Below the pieces are notes generated by a model, which was not told the DNA's origin, made no database searches, and saw only the letters and a list, made by a program, of their open reading frames with translations. Position numbers and translations under genes: made by a program. Of a stretch of 64,000 nt of DNA, positions 41,501-52,278 are shown one piece after another; position 1 is the stretch's first letter; each line of letters begins with the position of its first letter. Source of the DNA: Phytophthora colocasiae (lineage: Eukaryota; Oomycota; Peronosporomycetes; Peronosporales; Peronosporaceae); assembly GCA_018806915.1 (NCBI GenBank), contig JAGKQI010000097.1, positions 620,001 through 684,000 on the forward strand, in the 5' to 3' direction.

Positions 41501-42126
41501 AAACCGTGAAATGCACGCGGGTAGGTGAATATTGTAACAAGAAAAGCCAGAAAAGTGCTAAGGCCAAGACACAGATAGATTCACTGATTTGTGACAAGAC
41601 TCCGGATCTTGGTGGCCGCGTGGCCACCAAGATGCTGAGAACAGGGGGCAGGAAGAAGAGAAGGAGGAGCCGCAGGAGGGAGATGAAGAAGAGAAAGAGG
41701 ACGAGCAGGAGGGAGAAGAAGAAGCGAAAAAAGACGAGCAGGAGGAAGCGGAAGAGGAGGAGGTGGGCGAGGAGGAGTCGTAAGAAGCGTTAGGACGATG
41801 GTAGCGAACAAGACAAGTAGGAACACTGATGATTACAATCGCAAAGAAAAGATTGCTTGCAACATGATGTTCAATCCCTCTGGAACTGAAGCATGGCATA
41901 GCTAGGCAAAAATGTTTGCTCTGTGTCAACTTCAAATAAAAAGGCCCAAACCAGTCGCAGTATATACAACATACGCCCACCTGCGAGACTGGAGAAGGTG
42001 TATATGACAACTTCGCTGGTACATAGCGCTGCGCACGATGTACAAGCAATCAGGTTGCCTTCCCGCAGTACAGACTTTACACTCGTACTTATCACAGGTA
42101 ATACAAAAATCAAGATTAGACTGTCC

Positions 42127-42155
42127 TTAACATGTAGTATTATACAACATGTTAA
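42127..42155. repeat. Subterminal palindrome, right end of the small piggyBac
   Basis: The same 14-bp arms with one mismatch (TTAACATGTAGTAT). Confidence 0.85.
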
Positions 42156-42790
42156 AGACTTGCCGGGGGGTCAAAATAGGCTTGAGAGCGGGGGGTTAAA
42201 GAAGGCCGGTGTTGTAGTTGAAGATGGCGGCTATGTGAAGTTTACATCTCCCTTAGCTGAGAGATACTACTACAAGTGGCTGTTTCCTGGTCGTGGATAT
42301 GCAAATCCTACATCATTGTTTGAGCTGATCCGGAAGGCGATTGGAAGTATGTCTGCTTCTGCACTAAAACAATCCGAATACGACTTTCCGAAAGAAGCTG
42401 TTTTCCAGCATCAGTTTATGGCTGCTCTTGCGCTTCACACGACGAGCACGTGTTGCATATGCCCCGAACTATCGAGAGTGTTTCCTGCGTCACCCTGTCA
42501 ACGCAGCAAGCGCATCGATGGAGCGATTGACTTCTATTTGAATGGAAGTCTTCGGTGGGGAATCGAATTACTCGTCAATGGTGACAGGATCGGCAAGTAT
42601 ATGTCTCGATTCGCTCCAGAAGGGAAATATGCTGCGCTTGCAGCAAAAGAATACGCTGTCATCGATTTCCGAGGCAACAAGACTGGACAAATCACGGACG
42701 TTGACCGCATACCAGAGAGGGTCAGCGTTTTCTTTAACCCACCAGCACTTACGGTTGTATATGACAACATCGATTTCCGGACCTTTTCGC

Positions 42791-42815
42791 AACATGTTGT
42801 TAAATACAACATGTT
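42791..42815. repeat. Subterminal palindrome, left end of the autonomous piggyBac
   Basis: AACATGTTGT / ACAACATGTT, loop of 5, about 53 bp inside the end. Confidence 0.85.
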
Positions 42816-42999
42816 AAGGACTGGGTTTTTCGTAGAGTTTCTGTCGGTTTGCACGCGGGTAGGTCAGAATTTTGCAAAAAAGGCCTGGGATGGGGAGTAC
42901 AAAGCATTTCCTGCCCAGATTGATTGCTGGGAAAGGGGGGAGTGGGGGTTGGAGCCGCGTCAAAACCAGTCATTCGAGAAAAAACCCGGAAGGAACAGC

Positions 43000-45900
43000 A
43001 TGGCACCGAGACGCGAAACTCGCGCCGAGTCAGAAGCTTTCAAGGCGCGGTTGTCAGGGTTGGGACCAGCCGATCGTCGCCGAGCCATCTCCGAGCATCG
43101 CGCATTCATTGCTGGGGAGAGAGAGACCGACGCTGACTTCGGGACTGCAGCACCACAGCAACAGCAAGCAATGACAGGGCGTGTGCCCCGACCGGCCGGC
43201 GCGCTACCACCACCGCCTATGGGCAAGCTTGCCGCTTACCGGTCTTTGATCGAGAAGGAGAATGGCGCAAAGGACGCGAAGAAGAAAGGAAAGCGCGGTA
43301 CTGAAAAGGCAGCTGCTGCAGGCCCTCCGAAGAAGCTGTCGAAGAAGGAGCTTGCACGCGTGGCACGAGAGAATAGGATAGCGCAAGAAACGAGGGCTGT
43401 AGCGCGAGTTGCTTCTGCGGAGACCCGAAAGAAGTTGGCACATATGAAGGAGAGACGCAGACTGGAGATGGAGGAGAAGCGCGGTGCTGCAGCCCGTGCT
43501 GAAGCACTTGGACGCCTGGAGAAGGAGTCAGGGACAAAGCGAACGGCAGGTGGGGCAAAGGCAGCAAGTGGAGCCGCAGGAAAGAAGAAGCGCAGGACGA
43601 GCCCACACGTACCGCAGGATGCGGAAGACGACGCGAACTCCGAAAGCGAAGATGTATCGTCGGTCGGGTACGTGACTCGTGCATTCTCTGTGAGGACATC
43701 ATACTAACTTCTTTTGTGCACGAGCAGAGACTCATCAGTTGTGCAGGAGCCTGATGAACCATTGACTGACACGATTGCAATACCGAGACTAACAAGAACG
43801 CCTGTTCGGTAAGCTGTGGCGTTATGATATATTATACAACATGTTTGAATTCTAACAAGTAGTAACTGATGTTGTGTTACGATTGGCTACAGTACCTTGA
43901 ATATGAATATGCAGCAGGACAGTTCTGACTCGCCGAATATTGCCGCGGTCGACGAAAACGCAGAACCTGACGCTGGAATGACCTCAGATGTGGAGGGGGA
44001 CAGCTCCGATTCTGAAGGCTGGTATGTTGAGCAAGGCGACGCGGGCGGAGAGGGGGGAATGGAGGAGGAGGAACAGGAAGACGAACCCGAAGAGGATGTG
44101 GAGGATGATAGCAGTGACGACGGGTTAGATGGCGTGGCAATTGTCGAGCGCCAGAGGAAGAACGCCTACAAGCGGCTTGCTACGCAGCGGCTGCGTGAAT
44201 CTGTGCAGAATTTGCCAAGAGAGTGGGACGCCACGATGGACAGCTGGACCGAGTTGACGCGCGAGGAGATGGCGGTGCTTGCACAAGATCCAAAGGCGCT
44301 CAAGAAGGTGCGCGCGGACGGCTGGAACATGGGTACGTGGTAGTTGTTCATGTTGGATACACAACATGTACTAATGTTTCTCATGTTGTCTATGACTGCA
44401 TTAGATCTGACCTCATTTCCTGCTGATACCAACTATCCTGGATTGTACAGTGGTGAGTATGGACCGACGGATGAGGTGCTGGCAAAGGCGGAGTCGCCGT
44501 TGGATTTGTTCTTGTTTTTCATGCCCAGGTCTCTGTGGAGTAGAATTGCTGTGGAGAGCAATCGATATTACAATCAGCACCTGAACGAGAGAGTCGATCG
44601 AATGCACCGGAAGCAGAGAGATGCCGGGAAGGACGTAACACGTGACCAAGTCATGGAAGCTGAAACAAAGAAGCACAAAGACATCAAAGGCCACGAAATT
44701 GTGCGGTGCATTGGTTTACTGGTGGCACGCATGCTGTGCCCTCACTCACGACGTCTTGCTGATCACTGGGCGACATCGGCTACTGGAGCTGTCCCGACTG
44801 GTACGTTCGGCCGCTACATGTCCAAGGCCCGCTTCGGGCGTATAATGCAGAACCTCCACTTCTCAGACAACGCGGACCCCAGGGCCGCAACGGACAGAGC
44901 GTGGAAGGTGAGACCGGTGGTGCAAAAACTGCAGCAGACGTTCCGTTCAGGTTACAAGGTGCCTCCAGTGCTAGCGTTTGACGAGGCGATGATCCCATCG
45001 CGTAGCAGACACAACGTAACGCGCCAGTTTCTCAAGGACAAACCCCACAAATGGGGCACCAAGCTGTTCATGACGTGCTGTGCTGATACTGCATACTGCT
45101 TGCGGTACGTTGCGTGCTGGAGTTGTTGCGTGTGTGTACTGGATGCATGTGTGCTTGTGTGTGATGCATTTTTGGATGTGGCGCCAAAAAGAAAGTCTCG
45201 CGGCCCCATGATGGGGTTCGCGAGACTTTTTTTTGGCAAAGTTCAACATGTTGTATACACCCTCTTGTTTGCTAACGAACATGTTGTATGTGGTGCCGTG
45301 GTAGACTTGAGATCTTTTGTGGAAAAAACCAGCATGCCAACGAGCTGGGAGGCGAATCAGCGAACAAGTTCTCTGCCGACCCAAATGCAGGTCCCGCTGC
45401 TGTTGTCCGGAATTTGCACGAAGTGTTGCCTCCTCCGGAGGACGGCGTTTTCCACGCCGTCGTGACGGATCGCTTTTACACGTCCCTGCAACTTGCGCTC
45501 CAGTTGCTGAGCCGCAACATATATAGTATAGGCACCATCCAGGCGAACAAAGCGGGCTACCCCGCGGCGGTGACATCTGAGCACGCCACACGTCCTCGCA
45601 GTGTGCCTCGCGGGTCTACGAAGATGGCCGTGTTGAAAAACGTGCCGCAGGTGACGGCGCTGCTGTGGTGGGACCGTTTGCCAGTCCAGTTCCTCGCTAC
45701 AGGTGCAAGTCGCGAGATGAAGTCGTGCGGTACGTGCGGCTGGTCAGTTTGATGTCTCTCATGTGCTAATCACTTGTTTTTTGTATGCTTTTTTGAACTT
45801 ACCTTCACAGAGAGACGGCTTCCAGGAGGGAAGAAAGTCGTCGTCCCTTGCCCGTCCATGATGCGTGATTATCATCGATGGATGGGTGGGGTTGACAACC

Positions 45901-46724
45901 ATGACCAGCTCCGCCTCCAGCGGTACTCGCTGCAGCTCGCAGTCGTCTTCAAGAAATATTACAAGACCATTTTCCTCGGTTTAGTAGACATGGCGATTGT
46001 AAATGCATACATCGTGTATCGGGAAGCTCGGAAGCTTCGAAACGAAGGCCCCGCAGACCATGCCACGTTCCTGCGCCTCCTGCAGGCACAGATGCTTGAG
46101 CTAACGGCCAGTGACTTCGCCAATGTGGTACTGATTGATGTTGCTCGGACAGCGCTGATCAATACTAACGACTTTTGTGGTGCAGATGCTTTCACCCGTG
46201 CCTGCTACGCATGTTGACATACCCACCGCGGCGTCTGCCGAACACAAACTCGTCACTTTCAAGGACTGGAGCCGTTTCGGGGAAAACAAGGAGCACCGCA
46301 AGAAGGCCCAACACCAATGCAAAGTCTGCTCCTTGAGGAAGCGTAAAGTTGGCGAGAGATCTGCTAGTCGCTTCTTCTGCGCGGCCTGCAGCAAGGACGG
46401 CAAATTGTAAGTCGCGTCGTATGTCATGCCATTTTAGGGGTATCTAACCTTGCTTTGTTGTGCTGTGTGTGAAGTGTTTACCTATGCGACCGCGTGCGCC
46501 CTCAGCACTACCCGGGCAACATGCTCACGTGCTTCCAGATTTGGCACACGAAGTGGAAGAATGGGAGTGAGCGGCCGCGACCACTCGTTGGCCGCGACAT
46601 TCAGATGCGTGGCCTCGGGAAGAAGAAACGCCAGAGCGGGGGCGCCGGCGCGGCTGAGGAGGAGGAAGATGCAGCCGAGGTGGTGGAAGACGTGGCCGAG
46701 GTGGAGGAAGCCGGGGACGCGTAG
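43000..46724 (+). CDS. piggyBac transposase, eight exons, apparently intact
   Basis: My splice reading: 43,000-43,667; 43,728-43,808; 43,893-44,332; 44,405-45,104; 45,305-45,729; 45,811-46,127; 46,186-46,406; 46,475-46,724. All introns are GT-AG and phases join, giving 1,033 codons without a stop. The N-terminal third is basic then strongly acidic (EEEEQEDEPEEDVEDD), unlike compact animal transposases. The DDE_Tnp_1_7 domain spans exons 4-6: catalytic Asp in VLAFDEAMIPS, HAVVTDRFYTS and MGGVDNHDQ. The C-terminus has a Cys-rich DNA-binding domain (CKVCSLRK, FFCAAC, a Cys/His end near PGNMLTCFQIWH). It cuts and pastes at TTAA. The start codon could lie later in exon 1. It is the only complete transposase in the window along with the pogo one. 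Confidence 0.82.
45183..45237. other. Long hairpin in transposase intron 4
   Basis: An 11-bp perfect stem AAAGTCTCGCG / CGCGAGACTTT (45,192-45,202/45,219-45,229), an inner CCCCA/TGGGG stem, and an outer A/T-rich extension GCCAAAAA/TTTTTGGC. Longest simple hairpin in the gene; role unknown. Confidence 0.6.
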
Positions 46725-47042
46725 GCTGGCTTTGGTAGGAGGCCTGCTAAGTAAAATACATTCCTTGCGTGTCAATTGGAGTTAGTGGCGAAGTCGTGGC
46801 GACACGTCTATCTTTTGCTCATCGATCTTACACAGTTTGTGCATTTCTAGTAAAAGGGCCAACATGCTCATAGCGGATATACAACATGTTGACAAATCAA
46901 CTCTGACCGTTGGAGTATTTGACAACATGTATGGACAAGGTCGTGCGACAGGGCCGTCCTTGTACATTGATCCAGTCCAGCATTTCAAAACCAGGCAGCG
47001 TACTTTAGAGGAGCATACAAATATCAAGTATAGCCTGGCATT

Positions 47043-47067
47043 AACATGTTGTTTTTAACAACATGTT
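47043..47067. repeat. Subterminal palindrome, right end of the autonomous piggyBac
   Basis: AACATGTTGTT / AACAACATGTT, 11-bp arms, 3-base loop, 43 bp inside the end. Confidence 0.85.
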
Positions 47068-47261
47068 CACGCCTTTACAGAACGACGAAAATCCCGTGAG
47101 TGTTGGGGGGTTAGCTGGGAGACTTCTCGTCATGTCGCTGCATTTTTGGATTAGTCGAGGACGCGGACCGACCGATCAATTTGAAGTCCTGGCGTACTCA
47201 CCAGAAACAATACTAGTACCTCGCTAACAAAAAACGCAGCGCAGAAGCGCTACTACCAGCC

Positions 47262-47339
47262 CATACACGATACAACAAAGAGCATGAAGCCTACTATGGC
47301 ACTCACGAGACGAAGTAGCCTCTTCGGTGAGATCAACAT
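47262..47339 (-). pseudogene. 5' fragment of the COPI-associated gene, copy C
   Basis: About 26 codons from the ATG at 47,339-47,337; same left breakpoint as copy B, which supports serial duplication of the same unit. Confidence 0.8.
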
Positions 47340-47623
47340 GGTGACGGAACCTAAATGGAAGTGGTAGTCGCCAAGTTGATGCTAAAGTTACACTTGAAAG
47401 TGGTTTCCTCTCCGCCTGAAACGCACTACAGATACCAGTAGCTTCTAGACGGAGACGGTCTTTTAGAAGCACCGAAACCAAACGGATACTACTAGCAACT
47501 CTACCAGATTTCATGATTCCATAGGTCATTCGAAAGCCAGAGGGAGGTGGCTTTTTCGACCAGCAAAACTGTATTTTCCTACTCCGACAGCCTCTGACGA
47601 CTTCATCTCTTCATCTTCAGCTC

Positions 47624-47639
47624 TCTCACTTTCAAGTTA
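47624..47639 (+). promoter_or_regulatory. Initiator element of S33 copy C
   Basis: CTCACTTTCAAGTTAG, 25 bp before the ATG at 47,664. Confidence 0.55.
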
Positions 47640-47663
47640 GCGGCACTTCGACAACATCCCAAG

Positions 47664-49365
47664 ATGAAGCTCTCTCATGTCCTGATACTGTCGGTATTTT
47701 CATCAGTATCAGCAGTGAAGACCCAGTTAAATGGCTGGTACCCTTGCTCAGACTACACTTTTTCAGATGAAGGCGCTCCGGATGACCTACTTAAAGCTGA
47801 ATGTGGCATCTACACTGCCCCACTATGCTACCCAGGTATCTGTGATTCTACCTCGGAAACTACCGTTGACATCTTCGTCAAACGGATTCTGGCATCCAAC
47901 AAGTCGGATACTGCGACGAATGTGTGGGTTCTACAAGGAGGTCCAGGGTATTCTTCCACTGCGATGGAATCATTGATGATTGATCTCTACGATCAACTTG
48001 AAGGGACTGTGAATGTGTACACAATGGACCATCGAGGAACCGGACGTAGTACCTTTCTAGATTGTGTGGCAGCCCAAGCAACTACTACCGGTTCTCCCCA
48101 TGGCGGTAGTATTGATCCAGCAGAAGTTCCTTTTTGTGCAGAAGATCTACAGTTCAAATACGGAGATCTTGCCTCTTTTTCAGTCACAAGTGCAGCAATG
48201 GATTTATCAGTAATGATCTCGGACTACTCCAATGGTGCCAACACGACTGTGTATGGTGTGAGTTATGGTACAGCATGGGTAGAACGGTTGATCCATTTGA
48301 ACCCTCCTACCGTTACTGGGTATGTCTTGGATAGTGTTGCAGTCAGTTCTGGAGCTCCAAGGGACAAGTTTGAGTAACTTGGAATATTGATTTTGGTGAG
48401 GTGGGGGACGCTTTTCTTGCTCTTTGTGAAGAAAATGTAGAGTGTAAAGCTCGGTTTGAGCCTAAAGGACTGGCGAATACACTTGAAGATCTACTGGAGA
48501 CCTTTGACAAGGAGCCTAATTCTACTTGTGCAGTGCTGATGAACTACTTGACGACCAATTTGATCAATGAACCACCAGCACGTAGTGCGTTAGGTAGCGT
48601 TTGACCCTTCGAAAGTTGATCGCCCCTCTCGTGTATCGTTTGAACCGATGTTCACATGAAGATGTCGAAGTTTTGACCTACTTCGGAACATACTACAACT
48701 ACGACGCAGCCTACAAAAGCCAAGATGATGCGTTCTACTCGCCACTACTGTACTACCTTATCATCTTGTCCGAGATGTGGGAGACTCCGACTCCTACGTC
48801 AATGGAAATGAGGAAACGATTCACAGATGCCAAGATGTCGGACCCTGAAGTTTACATGGATACACCACTCTACTGTGCGTTCTCGAAGGAGAATTCTACC
48901 GTTTGCAACGAGCTCAATGCCAGTGACTACTCGGGCAATGGGATCATCTACCAGCAGGACAAATACTGGAATACAAGTGCCGTCATCCTGGAACAGGCCA
49001 GTGTTCTCCTACTAAACGGTAGACTGGACCCTTTGACCCTACACAAGTACGCTGAAGCCTTACTGGAAGCTCTGGACGGTGACAACAAGGAGCTGGTGAG
49101 TTTCGAGTATTCAGTACATGACCAAATTTCATCCACACCTCTCGAAGAGAATTGAGACAGAAGTCACACGTGTGGACTCAATTTACTCGTGTCGTACGTG
49201 AAGAACAATGGCGATTTACAGCTTCTGGATAAATCTTGCGTTGACGAACAACCGGAATTCAACTATGCAGCACCAATGGAGTATATAAACGCACTCTTAG
49301 GCACTGACGATGCGTACGACGGTGTCTTCAACTCCAGCTTAAGCGCTGAATACAGCTGGCAGTAG
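47664..49365 (+). pseudogene. Secreted S33-family serine peptidase, copy C (broken late)
   Basis: The most complete copy: signal peptide, LQGGPGYSS near residue 95, MDHRGTGRS, GVSYG elbow (Ser near residue 199) and PRDKFE open from 47,664 to 48,377. A roughly 10-base deletion there shifts frame relative to copy B. Further deletions lie near 48,585-48,600, and a G-to-T change makes a TGA at 49,153 where copy B reads Gly. The TAP-like C-terminal region (NGRLDP, VHDQ) is otherwise preserved. None of the three copies in the window can encode the full enzyme. It converges on intact GPx with 26 bp between stops. Confidence 0.83.
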
Positions 49366-49391
49366 GTAAACCGCTTACGATACATCTCTTT

Positions 49392-50123
49392 CTACTTGTA
49401 TCGTCGGTTCTCTTCATCATCTTCATCATCGCTTTCCTCGTCACTGTCCTCCTCGTCACTATCTTCGTCATCACTGTCCTCCTCATCCTCCAAAAGCTCT
49501 TGTCCACGTTTCAACGCTTCGGCTGCATCCTCCAACACCTCTTCAATCTCGACAATGACCTCCTTCACCAATGGTTCCGTATCGTTTGGGAACACAGCGC
49601 GCATGTCGCCTCTGTGGTCCACCAAGAACTTGTCAAAGTTCCATGTAGGAGCCACAGAAGAGCTGTATTTGTCCGCAATCCTCTTAAAGAACGCATGAGC
49701 GTCATTTCCTGACACTGGCGTCTTGTTAGCAATAGCGAACGTCACTCCAAAGTCCGCATATCGCTTCAAAACCTCATCGGAATCTCCTGGTTCTTGGCCT
49801 GCGAAGTCATTAGAGGGTACTGCGATCACTATAAGACCCTGTTTACTGTACTTCTCATGTAGCGTCTGCAGCTGCTTCAATTGCCCTGCGTGCGTGCATT
49901 TTGACGCTGTATTCACCACTAAAACCGCTTTAAAACGGAAATCTGTTGGCTCAAAGTGGCCATTTGGAGGCTGAATTGTGTCGAAACGGAGAGCACTTGA
50001 GAACCCACGGGGAACTGACGAAAAACTACGTATATGGAGCGTAATTTGCGGCGTTAAGAGCGTCTGTAGACGAACAGGAAGCAGCACAGAGCGCTGTAGA
50101 CGAAGCATCCGACTGAGCAGCAT
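49392..50123 (-). CDS. Glutathione peroxidase-like protein with mitochondrial-type leader and acidic tail (copy C, intact)
   Basis: A GPx/thioredoxin-fold peroxidase reducing hydroperoxides. From the ATG at 50,123 (MLLSRMLRLQRS) there is an Arg/Ser-rich, acid-free leader of about 35 residues, consistent with mitochondrial import. An upstream in-frame ATG at 50,165 is less typical. Motifs are VVNTASKC (peroxidatic Cys), PSNDFAGQEPG (Gln of the catalytic tetrad) and APTWNFDKFLVD (Trp/Asn). The usual second Cys in the E-x-F-C segment is Tyr here (KRYADFGVTF), so a two-Cys mechanism is doubtful. The last roughly 40 residues are Asp/Glu/Ser-rich and end NRRYK, an unusual appendage whose DNA recurs as the 3' end of CRN1 and CRN2. 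Only intact copy of three. Confidence 0.83.
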   Translation of the reverse strand: MLLSRMLRLQRSVLLPVRLQTLLTPQITLHIRSFSSVPRGFSSALRFDTIQPPNGHFEPTDFRFKAVLVVNTASKCTHAGQLKQLQTLHEKYSKQGLIVIAVPSNDFAGQEPGDSDEVLKRYADFGVTFAIANKTPVSGNDAHAFFKRIADKYSSSVAPTWNFDKFLVDHRGDMRAVFPNDTEPLVKEVIVEIEEVLEDAAEALKRGQELLEDEEDSDDEDSDEEDSDEESDDEDDEENRRYK

Positions 50124-50395
50124 TGATGACCACAAGTTCAGATGAAATGGATACACTAAATTCACCTTAGTTTTGGGTGTTAGCCAATTGGTGATAGAAA
50201 GTGTACTTGAACCACCGACATTTGATGTATGTTTTGTGTACCAATAATACTGTAGTAGTATTGATTATGTCTCTGCAGGATTGCGCTAGGATGTTGATTG
50301 GAAGGCAAAGTGTAGACGACTGTGTTATAGTTTAGTTGTTCATTGTGGTTTTGATCTCAAAATTCCGATTAGAAGAAGGTGAAGAGCAGCTTTTC

Positions 50396-50656
50396 ATGGC
50401 GAATATTCTTCCCATGTTCGATTTTGAGGACGCTACAACTTTACTTGACGAAATCCAGAAGCTTCAAGAACAAGATGCAGATATACAGCGTGAAAAGAGT
50501 TCAGGGACATCACAATGGAAAGATTTTGCTATGAGGAGCAAACGGCAACGAGAACGTGCAGAGCGTGACAACAAAGTGCTGAAAAGGATGATCACTGCGC
50601 AACTCTTACTGGCAGCGTCAATACTTAACAAGCAGAGAAATAACGAGCATACATGA
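50396..50656 (+). CDS. Short coiled-coil protein, unrecognised
   Basis: 86 residues from MANILPMFDFEDATTLL. It is helical and highly charged, with a basic bZIP-like stretch (MRSKRQRERAERDNKVLKRMI) after a Gln/Glu-rich helix. It resembles the N-terminus of oomycete bZIP/START-type (M96-like) families, but is much shorter and ends abruptly, so it may be a 3'-truncated member. No signal peptide. It lies between GPx copy C and the multi-pass protein gene, same strand as the latter. Low certainty on identity. Confidence 0.4.
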   Translation: MANILPMFDFEDATTLLDEIQKLQEQDADIQREKSSGTSQWKDFAMRSKRQRERAERDNKVLKRMITAQLLLAASILNKQRNNEHT

Positions 50657-50744
50657 CATCCACGTCAATCTAAAACTGAACCGGTCTTAAAGTATTTATA
50701 CTCTTTCCTGTAGGTCCACCAACGCACTTTATCATTAAGAGACG

Positions 50745-52276
50745 ATGGACCTACGAAGTCCCAGTTCTTCCTCTTTAAATCCCATCGTTTCCCGTACTTC
50801 GTCTTGGAGTCGAGCAGAAAAAAAGTGGAATCGAGCACAAGTTGGGCGCCAAGGCTCGTATTCCGTTGAAAGACTGGAGCTTTTGGCTCGCTATTGTGAC
50901 AATACGTCGGTATTTCGAGTTCTTTTCGTTTGTTTATTCACTCCTTTACCAGCACTTGCAGTAGCTATTGCTCTGGAATGTTTACCATTACGATCACCGT
51001 CGGAAGGGTGGGCTAACAATTGGATATTCTGGATCCGTTTGACTTTGATGATGTTCTCAATTAACATCCCAGGAGCTAGTCAAGCCAATTTATTCGTCCC
51101 AGGATTTAACAAGACGAGGGTCACGATATTAATTGAATCTGTTGCAGTTTGTGCTTTACAAGTTGGAACTTTTCTTGTCGAAGCTGTTGTTTTCGGGTTT
51201 CCAGTCCCCTTCATGTGGCAAATCGGCGCTGTTTCGATGGGGTTTTACGTCTCGGTAGTGACGCGATTACTCTACGGTCCAGCTGTCTTTGTCAAAGATT
51301 CTGCGCTCGGAAAGCAATACAAACGATTCCTGGATAGTTTCCTGGTTGAATTGATTTTAGTCGGGATTTATCCTTTGTGTAGAGTGCTTTACGACTTTAT
51401 CCCGCATTCTAATCGGTGGGTGGTGGTTCTTATCATCCCAGTGTGGAAATTTGCAGCCAAACATTTCGCAGTGCAGATGACACGTGAATTGGAGGATTTT
51501 ATCCCGGAACTTGTAGCTTTTTCGGTGGATTTCTTTAGTGCACTCTTCGTTTTAATCTGCATGTCCACCTCAAGCTCCTTCTCCCTAACAGCGTTATTTA
51601 TCGCAGTTGATTTATTCTTTGCAATCATTAAATTTCGAGAGATCCACAAAAACGAGAAAATTCTACTGCAGCTTCTAAATGCCAGAAAACGCGATGCAAC
51701 CTCACGACTACGAGCAAAACTAGCAGCTTCCAACTGCTCACAACTGGTTCCAATGCTTCTTGAAGCGGTTCGAAACCCTTTGGCCTACCACATTTCGTCT
51801 TTGGATCGAGTACGACTGTGGGCTAGTCCACCCCATTTAGTGCCCGAAGAACTGTACAAACGTCTCCAAACTCTGGCAGCATCGGGGTTATTCGGTGGTG
51901 ACGTAATGCGTGTGTCATCCGGACTGGAAAAACGTGTTTTATCGTGGAAATTCCAACACATTTCGGTAATCCCAGTGCCAAATTCATCTAACGTTAAAAT
52001 CTCGAAACTTCGAAAAGAAAGCAGCATCAGACCAAACGAACCTTCGAAATATCTGGTAATCCACGGCTTACAACTGCTTTTCCACTGCGAATATCTCGTC
52101 TTGGTTGAGTATATCGAATGCGTCGTTCCTTTGGTCTTTGTTGCGTATAAATCCGTCCTTGAACAATCTCCAAACGTTATTTACTTTTGTCGGCTACTTC
52201 CCTTAAACGCCGCTGTAATCCAACTAGAGGGAGCGTGTGGGTCACACGAGCAGGAGCTAGAAGTCGTCTGTCACCA
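50745..52276 (+). CDS. Oomycete multi-pass membrane protein, main exon
   Basis: 510 codons open from MDLRSPSSSS. After a Ser/Arg-rich start come paired hydrophobic helices at about residues 55-80, 93-108, 130-160, 165-185, 205-225, 232-252 and 270-300, separated by short charged loops, then a soluble C-terminal part (about 305-470). Repeated features such as FPVPFMWQIG and KQYKRFLDSFLVE recall a large oomycete-specific transmembrane family of unknown function. The coding frame would end at TAA 52,278-52,280, but a GT at 52,277 fits a splice donor that joined the exon to C-terminal sequence at 53,154-53,502 before an 813-bp insertion arrived. The simplest splice does not restore the downstream frame, so the gene may already be decaying. 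Confidence 0.6.
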
Positions 52277-52278
52277 GT

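Larger units (their letters stand above)
41409..42195. mobile_element. Non-autonomous piggyBac element
   Basis: 787 bp between TTAA duplications (41,405-41,408 and 42,196-42,199). Terminal inverted repeats are C6-7 GCTCTCAA. Subterminal palindromes lie 40-65 bp inside both ends (41,472-41,500 and 42,127-42,155). The interior has a Lys/Arg-coding purine-rich run (41,640-41,790) and no transposase. TTAA target and ends shared in style with the neighbouring autonomous element identify it as piggyBac-type. Confidence 0.88.
42738..47110 (+). mobile_element. Autonomous piggyBac transposon
   Basis: 4,373 bp inserted at TTAA (42,734-42,737; the right copy has decayed to TTAG). Imperfect terminal inverted repeats CCCACCAGCACTTACGG / CCCCCCAACACTCACGG. 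Subterminal palindromes lie at 42,791-42,815 and 47,043-47,067. It contains one eight-exon transposase gene with open reading throughout. Confidence 0.9.
40180..47190 (+). pseudogene. CRN-NTPase copy B (frameshifted, two piggyBac insertions)
   Basis: Same architecture as 5,145-6,977. The header with LQLFLAR is open to 40,752; the P-loop is in another frame (open 40,694-41,408 after the same break as copy A). It lacks the 10-bp deletion of copy A. A 787-bp piggyBac element sits at TTAA 41,405. The sequence resumes at 42,196 with the winged-helix and IDFYLN...WGIELLV region, then a 4.37-kb piggyBac element enters at TTAA 42,734. The last codons (LGDFSS-like) resume at 47,111 and the normal stop is lost. 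With three interruptions it is inactive, but it preserves the ancestral sequence around the copy A deletion. Confidence 0.82.

Noticed and set aside
41640..41793. Purine-rich Lys/Arg/Glu coding run in the small piggyBac
   Set aside because: Simple-sequence composition, no gene structure; likely filler in a non-autonomous element.
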